This document shows positions 1-7,662 of a DNA stretch of 64,000 nt, piece after piece (the stretch's first letter is position 1; each line of letters begins with the position of its first letter). The notes under the pieces were generated by a model. That model was not told where the DNA came from. It saw nothing but the letters and a program-made list of their open reading frames with translations, and did not search any database. Source of the DNA: RYN-133 sp963754285. Lineage in GTDB: Bacteria > Actinomycetota > Actinomycetes > Mycobacteriales > Jatrophihabitantaceae. The stretch covers positions 62,001 to 126,000 of the forward strand of contig CAVWFN010000006.1 in NCBI GenBank assembly GCA_963754285.1. Reading direction: 5' to 3'. The position numbers and the translations under genes are program-made.

Positions 1-126
1 CGGGATCGACCACGCGCCGTCGTCCTTGCGTGCCCAGAACGGGCCACCCATGTGAGCGAGCAGCACCTGCAGGTGCGGCTCGCGGCGATACAGGACGAGG
101 CCGGCGCTTGTCCGTGTGGCTGCCAC
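1..126 (-). CDS. NUDIX hydrolase, N-terminal part (runs off the window)
   Basis: The first 42 codons of a minus-strand gene are present; the rest lies left of position 1. The likely start is GTG at 126. The visible protein has an SAGLVLYRR beta-strand and then HMGGPFWARKDDGAWSIP, the usual N-terminus of small NUDIX pyrophosphohydrolases related to the MutT/ADP-ribose group. The Nudix box itself (GX5EX7REUXEEXGU) would lie beyond the window edge, so the substrate cannot be guessed. It is transcribed divergently from the DinB gene, with only about 36 bp between the two starts. No clear Shine-Dalgarno was seen, so the start is tentative. Confidence 0.75.
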   Translation of the reverse strand, partial: MAATRTSAGLVLYRREPHLQVLLAHMGGPFWARKDDGAWSIP

Positions 127-162
127 GCAAACACTGTCGCACCCGTGACGAGAATGAGTGCC

Positions 163-684
163 ATGACCTGGACCGCACCGCCGCTCGAACGTCCTGACCC
201 CCCGAACGTCGCCGACGAACGCACGGCGCTGGAGGCGTGGCTGCGCTTCCACCGCCAGACGCTGCTGCAGAAGTGCGCGGGTCTCGATGCCGACCAGCTC
301 AAGCAGGCGTCGGTGCCGCCGTCGATCCTCACGCTTCTCGGGCTCGTCCGGCACATGACCGAGGTCGAGCGGTCATGGTTCCGGCGTCGGTTCTCGATGG
401 AACAGATCGACCCGCTCTACTACACCGAGGCTCAGCCGGACGGCGACTTCGAGAACATCGCCGATGCCGACGCCGAACACGACTACGCGGCCTACCTCGC
501 CGAGTGCGACGCGGCCGACGCGGTCGCGGCCGGGCACAGCCTCGACGACGTCTTCGTCCATCCGCGTCTGCAGGCCGACATGGACCTGCGCTGGATCTAT
601 CTGCACATGATCGAGGAGTACGCACGGCACAACGGGCATGCCGACTTCATCCGTGAGCGCATCGACGGCGTCGTCGGAGACTGA
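163..684 (+). CDS. DinB family protein (DUF664)
   Basis: A 173-residue DinB/YfiT-like four-helix-bundle protein of the DUF664 type. It opens with MTWTAPP, the usual N-terminus of actinobacterial members, and carries a metal-site-like helix with HMTEVERSWF and a C-terminal helix with RHNGHADFIRE. Histidines in these helices normally bind a divalent metal. The family includes thiol-dependent (mycothiol/bacillithiol) transferases, but most members have no known substrate. ATG at 163 is preferred by family N-termini; ATG at 154, three codons upstream in frame, is the alternative. It ends 6 bp before the alcohol dehydrogenase and may be cotranscribed with it. Confidence 0.85.
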   Translation: MTWTAPPLERPDPPNVADERTALEAWLRFHRQTLLQKCAGLDADQLKQASVPPSILTLLGLVRHMTEVERSWFRRRFSMEQIDPLYYTEAQPDGDFENIADADAEHDYAAYLAECDAADAVAAGHSLDDVFVHPRLQADMDLRWIYLHMIEEYARHNGHADFIRERIDGVVGD

Positions 685-690
685 TCACCT

Positions 691-1731
691 GTGCGCGCGG
701 TTGTGATCGACGAGTTCGGCGTTCGTCCGCAAATTCGTGACGTCGACCGTCCGGCGTGTGCCTCCGACGGCGCGCTCATCCAGGTCGAGGCGAGCGGGGT
801 GTGCCGCAGCGACTGGCACGGTTGGCAGGGACACGACGCCGACATCTCGGTGCCACACGTCCCGGGTCACGAGTTCGCCGGCCTCGTTGCCGAGGTCGGT
901 GCTGACGTTCGCGAGGTCGTGGTCGGCGCACGCGTGACGGTGCCGTTCGTGTGTGGCTGCGGCACGTGCGAGCAATGCCGCGCCGGCGACGCGCAGGTGT
1001 GCCCGAACCAGACCCAGCCCGGCTTCACCCACGCCGGATCGTTCGCCGAGTTCGTCGCCGTGCGGCACGCCGATTTCAACGTCGTGCATTTGCCGGACGA
1101 GATCGATTTCGTCACTGCGGCCGGGCTCGGCTGCCGGTTCGCGACGGCCTATCGCGCCGTCGTCCTGCAGGGACGGGTCGCGCCGGGCGACTGGGTCGCT
1201 GTTCACGGCTGCGGTGGCGTCGGTCTGGCCGCAGTGATGATTGCGGCCGCTCGCGGCGCACAAGTGATCGCCGTCGACGTCAGCGCTGAGGCTCTCGACC
1301 TCGCCCGCACGGTCGGTGCCGCGCACGCCGTGTCGCCACCGTCGGCCGAGGTGATTGACGAACTCACCGACGGCGGCGCGCATCTCGGCATCGACGCGCT
1401 CGGCCGCGCGACCACGTTCGCCGATTCGCTCGCCGGGCTGCGACGTCGCGGCCGACACGTGCAGGTCGGCCTGCTCGTCGCCGACGATGCGAACCCGCCC
1501 GTCGACATGGGTGCCGTGCTCGCTCGTGAGCTCGAGATCGTCGGGAGTCACGGCATGGCCGCGCGCGACTACCCGGCGATGCTCGCCGAGATCGCCGCCG
1601 GCCAACTCGACCCGAAACGCCTGGTCACGCGCACGATCTCCCTCGACGAGGCGCCCGACGCTCTCGTGGCGATGTCCGCGGGCAGCGCACCCGGCACCAC
1701 CGTGATCGAGCGGATGATCAGCGGATGGTGA
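691..1731 (+). CDS. Zinc-dependent alcohol dehydrogenase (MDR family)
   Basis: A 346-residue medium-chain dehydrogenase/reductase. The N-terminal GroES-like domain has the catalytic zinc site (GVCRSDWHGW, then GHEFAG) and a four-cysteine structural zinc lobe (CGCGTCEQCRAGDAQVC). The Rossmann domain has GCGGVGLA for NAD(P) binding. It should oxidise an alcohol or reduce an aldehyde with NAD(P); the substrate is unknown. The start is GTG at 691, 6 bp after the DinB stop, with a weak GGAG about 12 nt upstream. Its last 14 bp overlap the 3' end of the convergent selD gene. The link to selenium metabolism is only positional. Confidence 0.92.
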   Translation: MRAVVIDEFGVRPQIRDVDRPACASDGALIQVEASGVCRSDWHGWQGHDADISVPHVPGHEFAGLVAEVGADVREVVVGARVTVPFVCGCGTCEQCRAGDAQVCPNQTQPGFTHAGSFAEFVAVRHADFNVVHLPDEIDFVTAAGLGCRFATAYRAVVLQGRVAPGDWVAVHGCGGVGLAAVMIAAARGAQVIAVDVSAEALDLARTVGAAHAVSPPSAEVIDELTDGGAHLGIDALGRATTFADSLAGLRRRGRHVQVGLLVADDANPPVDMGAVLARELEIVGSHGMAARDYPAMLAEIAAGQLDPKRLVTRTISLDEAPDALVAMSAGSAPGTTVIERMISGW

Positions 1732-2698
1732 TCATCGACAGCCCGTCGGAGGGCACCAGTTCGCCGATCACCGGCGCTCCGGGAATCTCGCCCGCGACGA
1801 GCAGGCCGCCGCTGGTCTGCGCGTCGGCGAGCAGAAGCAACTCGTCCTCGTCGACGTCCGTTTCGACGGCCGGGCGCACCCAGTCGAGGTTGCGACGGGT
1901 GCCGCCGCTGACATAACCCTGCGCAAGTGCCTCGCGGGCACCATCCAAATAGGGCACGGCGGCCGAGTCGATGACCGCCGAGACACCCGACGCGCGAATC
2001 ATCTTGAACAGGTGGCCGAGCAACCCGAACCCGGTGACGTCGGTGGCCGCACGCGCTCCTGCGGCCAGGGCCGCAGCGGCTGCGTCGGCGTTGAGCGAGG
2101 CCATCGATTCGACAGCCTGCGCAAACACCTCACCGGTCGCCTTGTGCCGGTTGTTCAGGACGCCGACTCCGAGCGGTTTCGTCAAGGTCAGCGCCAGGCC
2201 GGCGCTCGCCGCGTCGTTGCGGAGCAGCCGACGGGGGTCGGCGATACCCGTGACTGCCATCCCGTACTTCGGTTCGGGGTCGTCGATGCTGTGCCCGCCG
2301 CCGACCGGGCAGCCGGCCAGCGTCGCGACGTCCAGACCGCCCCGCAGAACCTCGGTCAGCAGTTCGAGTGGCAGCACGTCGCGTGGCCAGCCGACCAGAT
2401 TGATCGCGACGATCGGCCGTCCGCCCATCGCGTACACATCCGACAAGGCGTTCGCCGCCGCGATGCGTCCCCAGTCGTACGCATCGTCGACGACCGGTGT
2501 GAAGAAGTCGGCCGTACTGATCACGGCACGGTCCTCGCCGAGTGCGACGACCGCGGCGTCGTCTCCGGCGTCGAGGCCGACAACCAGGGATGGCACTTGT
2601 TGGCCGCCGAGGCCGGCGACGACCTGCTCCAACTCCCCGGGCGGGATCTTGCATGCGCATCCGCCGCCGTGGGCATACTGCGTGAGCCGAACGGTCAT
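1718..2698 (-). CDS. selD: Selenophosphate synthetase (selenide, water dikinase)
   Basis: A 326-residue SelD. It uses ATP to turn selenide into selenophosphate, the selenium donor for SelA. The catalytic loop near the N-terminus reads HGGGCACKIPP, with Cys14 and Lys17 matching the active Cys/Lys pair of E. coli SelD; this copy uses Cys and not selenocysteine (codon TGC). AIRS-type ATP-binding features follow (GDDAAVV, DFFTPVVDD, GGGHSI). ATG at 2698 is chosen because family homology begins there. The frame stays open upstream across the tRNA-Sec gene, but that part has no SelD-like sequence. It is divergent from the tRNA-Sec gene with a 23 bp gap, so promoters for both must be very compact. 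Confidence 0.96.
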   Translation of the reverse strand: MTVRLTQYAHGGGCACKIPPGELEQVVAGLGGQQVPSLVVGLDAGDDAAVVALGEDRAVISTADFFTPVVDDAYDWGRIAAANALSDVYAMGGRPIVAINLVGWPRDVLPLELLTEVLRGGLDVATLAGCPVGGGHSIDDPEPKYGMAVTGIADPRRLLRNDAASAGLALTLTKPLGVGVLNNRHKATGEVFAQAVESMASLNADAAAAALAAGARAATDVTGFGLLGHLFKMIRASGVSAVIDSAAVPYLDGAREALAQGYVSGGTRRNLDWVRPAVETDVDEDELLLLADAQTSGGLLVAGEIPGAPVIGELVPSDGLSMITIR

Positions 2699-2721
2699 GT
2701 GTGAACGGTACGGTGATGATC

Positions 2722-2817
2722 GGAGGCGTAAGGGTGCCTGGTGGTCCTCCCGGTCTTCAAAACCGGTGAAGTCGAGTAGCTCGTCTTGGCGGGTTCGATT
2801 CCCGTCCGCCTCCGCCA
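2722..2817 (+). tRNA. selC: tRNA-Sec (anticodon UCA)
   Basis: A 96-nt tRNA with an encoded CCA end (2815-2817). The acceptor arm starts GGAGGCG and closes with CCGCCTCC plus discriminator G. The anticodon arm is CCGGT-CTTCAAA-ACCGG, giving anticodon TCA, which reads UGA. The variable arm is long: an eight-base-pair stem with one mismatch (AAGTCGAG against CTCGTCTT). The T-arm has TTCGATT in its loop. The extended acceptor/T stack and long extra arm are the hallmarks of bacterial tRNA-Sec. It sits between selD and selA, and the end of the tRNA is only 32 nt from the selA start. Confidence 0.96.
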
Positions 2818-2834
2818 CAATGTCCGGTCGCGCT

Positions 2835-2842
2835 GAGGGAGG
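2835..2842 (+). promoter_or_regulatory. Shine-Dalgarno site that fixes the selA TTG start
   Basis: GAGGGAGG lies 7 nt upstream of TTG at 2850. The only other in-frame start nearby, ATG at 2820, is 3 nt beyond the tRNA CCA end and has no ribosome-binding site, because its upstream sequence is the tRNA itself. TTG at 2850 is therefore the better selA start. Confidence 0.7.
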
Positions 2843-2849
2843 GCGTCCG

Positions 2850-4130
2850 TTGTCGGATCCGCGTCGTCTTGTTCCTCGCACAGACGCAGTGCTCGCCGAC
2901 CCACGGTTGATCGCCGCGGTCGAGCAGTTCGGACGTGCGCGGGTCAAGCACGCCGTCGTCTCTGGCTTGCAACTCGTGCGCGACGGACGGATCGCACCGG
3001 ACGAGGTCGCCGACCAGGTCGTCGCCCTGCTCGGCGAGCCTGCCACGTCATTGCGTCGGGTCATCAACGCGACCGGGGTCGTGCTGCACACCAACCTCGG
3101 CCGGGCCGCGTTGTCTGACGCTGCGCGCGAGGCACTCCAGTCGGCCAGTGGCTACGTCGACGTCGAGTACGACCTCGAATCGGGGCAGCGTGCCAAGCGC
3201 GGTCGCGGCGCACTCGCCGCGTTGATCCGAGCGGTTCCTGCCGCCGGCGAAGCGCTCGTGGTCAACAACGGCGCGGCTGCGCTCGTCCTCGCGACGACCG
3301 CGTTGGCGCGCGACCGCGAGGTGATCGTCAGCCGCGGCGAGCTCGTCGAGATCGGCGACGGATTCCGGCTGCCTGACCTCATCGCATCGACCGGCGCGCG
3401 GCTGCGCGAGGTCGGCACGACGAACCGGGTGACGCGCGACGACTATGCGGCGGCGCTCGGCCCGGACACCGGCTGCATCCTCAAAGTGCACCCGAGCAAC
3501 TTCCGCATCGAGGGATTCACCAGTGCCGTCCCGGTTCGCGAGCTGGCGCAACTCGGTGCGCCGGTTGTTGTCGACATCGGCAGCGGTCTGCTCGCGCCGC
3601 ACCGATTGCTGCCGGACGAGCCCGATGCCGCCACAGCACTCGCCGACGGCGCCGACGTCGTGACCGCGAGCGGCGACAAGCTGCTCGGCGGTCCGCAGGC
3701 CGGGCTCGTGCTCGGCCGCACCGAGGTAGTGCAGCGCCTGCGCCGGCATCCGCTCGCGCGTGCGTTGCGGGTCGACAAGCTCACCCTCGCCGCGCTCGAA
3801 GCGACGCTCACCGCGCAGACAACACCGACGTGGACGGCGATCGAGGCCGACCCGGACTCGTTGCGGCTGCGCTGTGCCGCCTTGGCCGAAGTTGTCGGGG
3901 GCAAGGTGGTCGCCAGCAGCGGCGTCGTCGGTGGCGGCGGTGCTCCCGGTCTCGAACTCGACGGCTGGGCCGTCGCGCTGCCGTCGCAGTTCGCTCGGCC
4001 ACTGCGTGCCGGCCGACCACCGGTCATCACCCGCGTCGAGCACGAACGCTGCTTGCTCGACCTGCGGTGTGTCGATCCGACCGACGACACGCTCGTCCGC
4101 GACGCAGTTCTGCGTGCTGTCGACGCATGA
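2850..4130 (+). CDS. selA: L-seryl-tRNA(Sec) selenium transferase
   Basis: A 426-residue SelA, a pyridoxal-phosphate enzyme that converts seryl-tRNA(Sec) to selenocysteinyl-tRNA(Sec) with selenophosphate; bacterial homologues form a homodecamer. Family signatures are INATGVVLHTNLGRA near the N-terminus, EVGTTNR in the middle, and SGDKLLGGPQAG, where Lys277 should hold PLP. The length is slightly below E. coli SelA (463 residues) but within family range. It starts with TTG behind a good Shine-Dalgarno, directly after the tRNA-Sec gene. Its TGA stop overlaps the selB start (ATGA), which indicates translational coupling. Confidence 0.96.
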   Translation: MSDPRRLVPRTDAVLADPRLIAAVEQFGRARVKHAVVSGLQLVRDGRIAPDEVADQVVALLGEPATSLRRVINATGVVLHTNLGRAALSDAAREALQSASGYVDVEYDLESGQRAKRGRGALAALIRAVPAAGEALVVNNGAAALVLATTALARDREVIVSRGELVEIGDGFRLPDLIASTGARLREVGTTNRVTRDDYAAALGPDTGCILKVHPSNFRIEGFTSAVPVRELAQLGAPVVVDIGSGLLAPHRLLPDEPDAATALADGADVVTASGDKLLGGPQAGLVLGRTEVVQRLRRHPLARALRVDKLTLAALEATLTAQTTPTWTAIEADPDSLRLRCAALAEVVGGKVVASSGVVGGGGAPGLELDGWAVALPSQFARPLRAGRPPVITRVEHERCLLDLRCVDPTDDTLVRDAVLRAVDA

Positions 4131-5935
4131 TGCATGTCATCGCCACCGCGGGTCACGTCGACCACGGCAAGTCGGCACTCGTGCGCGCGCTCACGGGCAT
4201 GGACCCCGACCGCTGGCCGGAAGAGCGGCGCCGCGAGCTGACGATCGACCTGGGCTACGCGTGGACCGAACTGCCCGACGGCAGCGAGCTGGCGTTGGTC
4301 GACGTACCCGGCCATGAGCGTTTCATCGCGAACACGCTCGCCGGCCTCGGCCCGGTGCCCGCGGTGTTGTTCGTCGTCGCCGCCGACGGCGGCTGGTCCG
4401 CGCAGTCCGAGGAACATCTCAACGCGATTGATGCACTCGACGTCCGACACGGCGTGCTCGCGGTGACCCGAAGCGATCTTGCCGACCCGCACACGGCGAT
4501 GACCGAATCACTCGAGCGGATAAGGCAATCCTCGCTCGGAGCTGTGAGCGCAGTCGCGGTGTCTGCGACCACCGGCCTCGGCCTGCCACAGCTGCGCACG
4601 GCCCTCGTCGAGCTCGTCGCGACACTGCCGACTCCCGATCCCGATGCGCGCGTGCGGCTGTGGGTCGACCGAGCGTTCTCGATCCACGGCGCCGGCACGG
4701 TCGTCACCGGCACGTTGGCGGCGGGCACAGTCACGCCGGGTGATCGGTTGTTGCTGGGTCGGCGTCCCGTCGTCGTGCGCTCTGTACAAAGTCTCGGTCG
4801 TGATCGTGATCGCGTGAGCGGTGTCGCGCGCGTTGCGATCAATCTGCGCGGTGTCGACCGGACAGACGTGACCCGCGGCGACGTGCTGCTCACTGATGCG
4901 GCCTGGCACCGCACCCGCGTGTTCGACGTCCGCCTGCGCCCCATCGACCCCGCCGTGCGGTGGCCGTCGCGGCTGACAATGCACATCGGCACGCTCGCAA
5001 CGCCCGTGCACGTACGCCCGCTCGGTGCCGACACGGCTCGCCTGACCCTGCAGCATGAATTGCCTGTGCTGGCGGGTGATCGTGCCGTGCTGCGCGACAC
5101 GTCGCAGCACACCGTCGTCGCCGGGGTCGAGGTGCTCGATGCCGATCCGCCACCGCTTCGCCGGCGCGGCGCGGCGCGCGACCGCGGCGACGAACTGGCC
5201 GACGGACGCCCCGACGCATATCACGAGGTCACCCGTCGCGGTGCCGTGCGCGAAGAACACCTTGCCGTGCTCGGCATCGACCTGCCCGATCGTGACGATC
5301 TGCACCGCCACGCCGGCTGGGTGATCGCCGAAGGCCAGTGGCAGGACTGGCTGGCCGCCGCACCCGACGCCGTCGTGCAGTGGGCAGCCCAGCACCCGCT
5401 CGACCCGGCGATGCCGCTCGGCGTGCTCGCGCAACGGCTCGCCCTGCCCGACGAGGAGTTGCTCGCGCCGGTCCTGGCGGCTGCGGGACTGGCCGAAGGC
5501 GGCGGACGGGTCGCCGCCTCGCTGGCGGTCACGCTGGGCCCGGCCGAGCGCTCGGTGCGCTCGATCGAGTCGTGGTTGTTCGAGCATCCGTTCCACGCCC
5601 CTGACCGCGACGAGCTCCGCGCGCTCGACCTCGGCCGGCGTGAACTCGCCGCCGCCGAGAAGGCGCAGCGCCTGGTGTGTATCAGCGACGACATCGTGCT
5701 GCTTCCCGCATCGATCGAGCAGGCTGTCGCATTGCTGCGCGAATTGCCTCAGCCATTCACCTCGAGCCAGGCGCGGCAGACGCTCGACACCACGCGCCGC
5801 GTCGCGATTCCACTGCTCGAGTACCTCGACAACACCGGGTACACCGTGCGGCTCGACGGCACGCGGCGCACGATGGCTCAGTCGCCGCCGCCGTCGGACG
5901 ACGCGAACGAGCGCACCGACCCCAACGCCGACTGA
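4127..5935 (+). CDS. selB: Selenocysteine-specific elongation factor
   Basis: A 602-residue SelB. It brings Sec-tRNA to the ribosome at UGA codons by binding the SECIS hairpin. The GTPase domain has G1 GHVDHGKS (residues 9-16) and G3 DVPGHE. The G4 element reads TRSD instead of the classical NKxD. Domains II and III follow (GAGTVVTGTL), and the C-terminal third should hold the tandem winged helices that bind SECIS RNA. The start is ATG at 4127, overlapping the selA stop; a second ATG follows at 4130. The final 58 bp overlap, on the opposite strand, the 3' end of the kinase gene. No UGA-containing selenoprotein gene was recognised in this window. Confidence 0.95.
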   Translation: MMHVIATAGHVDHGKSALVRALTGMDPDRWPEERRRELTIDLGYAWTELPDGSELALVDVPGHERFIANTLAGLGPVPAVLFVVAADGGWSAQSEEHLNAIDALDVRHGVLAVTRSDLADPHTAMTESLERIRQSSLGAVSAVAVSATTGLGLPQLRTALVELVATLPTPDPDARVRLWVDRAFSIHGAGTVVTGTLAAGTVTPGDRLLLGRRPVVVRSVQSLGRDRDRVSGVARVAINLRGVDRTDVTRGDVLLTDAAWHRTRVFDVRLRPIDPAVRWPSRLTMHIGTLATPVHVRPLGADTARLTLQHELPVLAGDRAVLRDTSQHTVVAGVEVLDADPPPLRRRGAARDRGDELADGRPDAYHEVTRRGAVREEHLAVLGIDLPDRDDLHRHAGWVIAEGQWQDWLAAAPDAVVQWAAQHPLDPAMPLGVLAQRLALPDEELLAPVLAAAGLAEGGGRVAASLAVTLGPAERSVRSIESWLFEHPFHAPDRDELRALDLGRRELAAAEKAQRLVCISDDIVLLPASIEQAVALLRELPQPFTSSQARQTLDTTRRVAIPLLEYLDNTGYTVRLDGTRRTMAQSPPPSDDANERTDPNAD

Positions 5936-7446
5936 ATCGACTTGTAGGCCGGAGTCGTGATCGCGCCGCGGGCGCGAAGGTCGGCCAGGTGCTGGGCGAA
6001 GTCGTCGATCGGCCCGGACAGGCCGGCAGGCGCGGGGTCGCCATGGCCCTTGGCCTTGCCGTTCCCGTGACCATCACCGGGTCCGCCGCCTGGTCCGCCG
6101 CCAGGTTCGCCACCTGGTCCACCGCCAGGTCCACCGCCAGGTCCACCGCCAGGTGCGCCGCCCGGTCCGGACGCGGCCGTGCTCATCGCGTCGACACGAT
6201 GGAGCAGGTCCTGCGCGTCGGCCGCCGACAGTGCGTTGTCCGCTTGCGCTGCGCTGATCGCGCTGCGAAGCGCGCTCAACGCACTGGGCAGATCCGACGG
6301 GCGCGATGTCGGTTTCGGCGTTGGTTTCGGTGTCGGTTTCGGCGTCGGTTTCGGCGAGGTCGCCGGACTGCGGTGTGCAGAGGTCCGCGCGGTCGAGTGC
6401 GGGCTCCGGCCACCGGCCACCGGTGTGCCGGTGCCGGGGGTGTCGCTGCCCGTGTTGGCAAGGACGATCACGACGACGAGCACGGCGAGCGCGAGCGCGA
6501 TGCCGAGCGCGATCAGTCCCGTGCGTGACCGCGGCCCAGATCGGGTCGGCGGCGCGGCGGCTGCGATCACCTGCGTCGACTCGGTCGCCGGGCCGCCCAG
6601 GGCGGCGGTCGGTGCGAGCGCAGCCGCCGGCGGACCGTCGAGGCGCTCGATCACATCGGCAGCGCTGGGACGTGCGGCAGGATCCTTTGCCAGCAGTGCG
6701 ACGACGAGGTCGTCGAGGTCCGGCGTGACGTCGCCGCGTACCGCCGACGGGCGCGGAGCCGGCGCGTGCACGTGCTGCGCCATCGCCGCCATCATCCCCT
6801 CGGCGTCGAACGGCGGCCGCCCCGTGAGCAGTGCGTAGAGCACCGCGCCCAGCGCGTAGAGATCGGCGGGCGGTTCGGGCGTCGCGCCCGTGATCACCTC
6901 CGGCGCGAGATAGGGCACCGTCCCGAGGATCGTCCCCGCCTGGGTGAGTGCAGGCTGCGTGGTCGCCGCGCCGTCGAGTCGTGCGATGCCGAGGTCGAGC
7001 AGCTTGCACGTGCCGTCGGCGGCGAGCATGAGATTGGCCGGCTTCACGTCGCGGTGGGTGATGCCCGCCGCGTGGGCCGCGGCGAGTGCGCTCGCGCTCT
7101 GCCGACCGTAGCTGCGCGTCTGCACGATCGACAGCGGTCCGCGCTCGGTGACCAACTCCTGCAGCGTCGGCCCGGCCAGCAGTTCCATGACCAGCCAGGC
7201 CTGCGCATCGTCGGTGCCGAAGTCGAAGACCGTGACGACGTTCGGGTGCGACAGTCCCGCGAGGAACTGGGCCTCGCGGCGGAAACGCTCGAGCGCGGCC
7301 TGCGGAGCCGACTCGACGTCGAGCAGCTTCACCGCGACGTCGCGGCCGAGCAACTCGTCGTACGCGCGGTGGACCGCGCCCATGCCGCCCCGGCCCAGGA
7401 CGGGACCGAGGCGGTAGCGCCCGGCGAGCAACTCGCGCTGATCCAC
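5878..7446 (-). CDS. Membrane Ser/Thr protein kinase with low-complexity extracellular tail
   Basis: A 522-residue eukaryotic-like (Hanks-type) kinase. The N-terminal kinase domain (about residues 10-275) has the glycine-rich loop GRGGMGAV, the VAVK lysine, catalytic HRDVKPANL, and DLG in place of the usual DFG. A transmembrane helix lies near residues 305-330. The outer part has a Lys-Pro-Thr-Pro repeat, a short helical segment, then a Gly-Pro repeat and a conserved-looking end. There are no PASTA domains, so it is not a standard PknB; it resembles PknD/PknJ-like sensors. It should autophosphorylate and phosphorylate cytoplasmic targets in response to an unknown outside cue. It is convergent with selB and overlaps it by 58 bp. 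Confidence 0.92.
   Translation of the reverse strand: MDQRELLAGRYRLGPVLGRGGMGAVHRAYDELLGRDVAVKLLDVESAPQAALERFRREAQFLAGLSHPNVVTVFDFGTDDAQAWLVMELLAGPTLQELVTERGPLSIVQTRSYGRQSASALAAAHAAGITHRDVKPANLMLAADGTCKLLDLGIARLDGAATTQPALTQAGTILGTVPYLAPEVITGATPEPPADLYALGAVLYALLTGRPPFDAEGMMAAMAQHVHAPAPRPSAVRGDVTPDLDDLVVALLAKDPAARPSAADVIERLDGPPAAALAPTAALGGPATESTQVIAAAAPPTRSGPRSRTGLIALGIALALAVLVVVIVLANTGSDTPGTGTPVAGGRSPHSTARTSAHRSPATSPKPTPKPTPKPTPKPTSRPSDLPSALSALRSAISAAQADNALSAADAQDLLHRVDAMSTAASGPGGAPGGGPGGGPGGGPGGEPGGGPGGGPGDGHGNGKAKGHGDPAPAGLSGPIDDFAQHLADLRARGAITTPAYKSIQSALGSVRSFASSDGGGD
6078..6168 (-). repeat. Coding Gly-Pro microsatellite in the kinase tail
   Basis: Roughly seven copies of a 12-nt unit of the form CCACCGCCAGGT encode a (Gly-Gly-Gly-Pro)n segment in the extracellular tail of the kinase. 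Such in-frame 12-mers can expand or shrink without shifting the frame, so tail length may vary between strains. Confidence 0.8.
6308..6357 (-). repeat. Coding Lys-Pro-Thr-Pro repeat in the kinase tail
   Basis: About four copies of a 12-nt unit of the form GGTTTCGGCGTC encode (Lys-Pro-Thr-Pro)n just outside the membrane. It probably acts as an extended, wall-spanning linker. Confidence 0.8.
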
Positions 7447-7493
7447 AGCGCGATTGTTCCGCGCTGCCGCTCGCGATTCACATTGCGCTCAGG

Positions 7494-7585
7494 TGGCATC
7501 GGGCGGCGCCGGAGCCCGAAAACTCGGGGCGAGAAGGGCCTCTCGATACCACCGATCCCGACCGCAGCCAAGGCGCCACGCCGCA
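7494..7585 (+). promoter_or_regulatory. Possible degenerate c-di-AMP (ydaO/yuaA) riboswitch upstream of the Rpf-like gene
   Basis: About 80 nt upstream of the Rpf-like gene the plus strand reads GGAGCCCGAAAACTCGGGG, then GGGCCTCTCGATACC, then CCCGACCGCAGCCAAGGCG. The order and spacing recall the 3' half of ydaO RNAs, which often precede rpf genes in actinobacteria. The match to remembered consensus is partial: the usual CAGCTAAC appears only as CAGCCAAG. The 5' half is not convincing by eye. Promoter elements for the gene must also lie in the 7447-7662 interval. Confidence 0.35.
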
Positions 7586-7662
7586 GAGGGTTGTGAATCT
7601 GTGTGTCATGTGTGACGGTTGATGCTTGTGTTGTTTGAGGCTAGTGGTGTGAAGGACGGGAC

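Noticed and set aside
1971..2849. Open frame continuous with selA but extending about 290 codons upstream, antisense to selD and through the tRNA gene.
   Set aside because: It crosses a tRNA and lies opposite a gene with strong family motifs. The segment is low-complexity and unlike SelA; TTG at 2850 has a good Shine-Dalgarno.
2699..3094. Upstream extension of the selD frame across the tRNA-Sec gene.
   Set aside because: The added residues are only the antisense of tRNA-Sec and selA, and SelD homology begins at the ATG at 2698.
6078..6357. Regular short repeats that could suggest a CRISPR-like array.
   Set aside because: Units are 12 nt, in frame, without spacers, and encode Gly-Pro and Lys-Pro-Thr-Pro tracts of the kinase tail.
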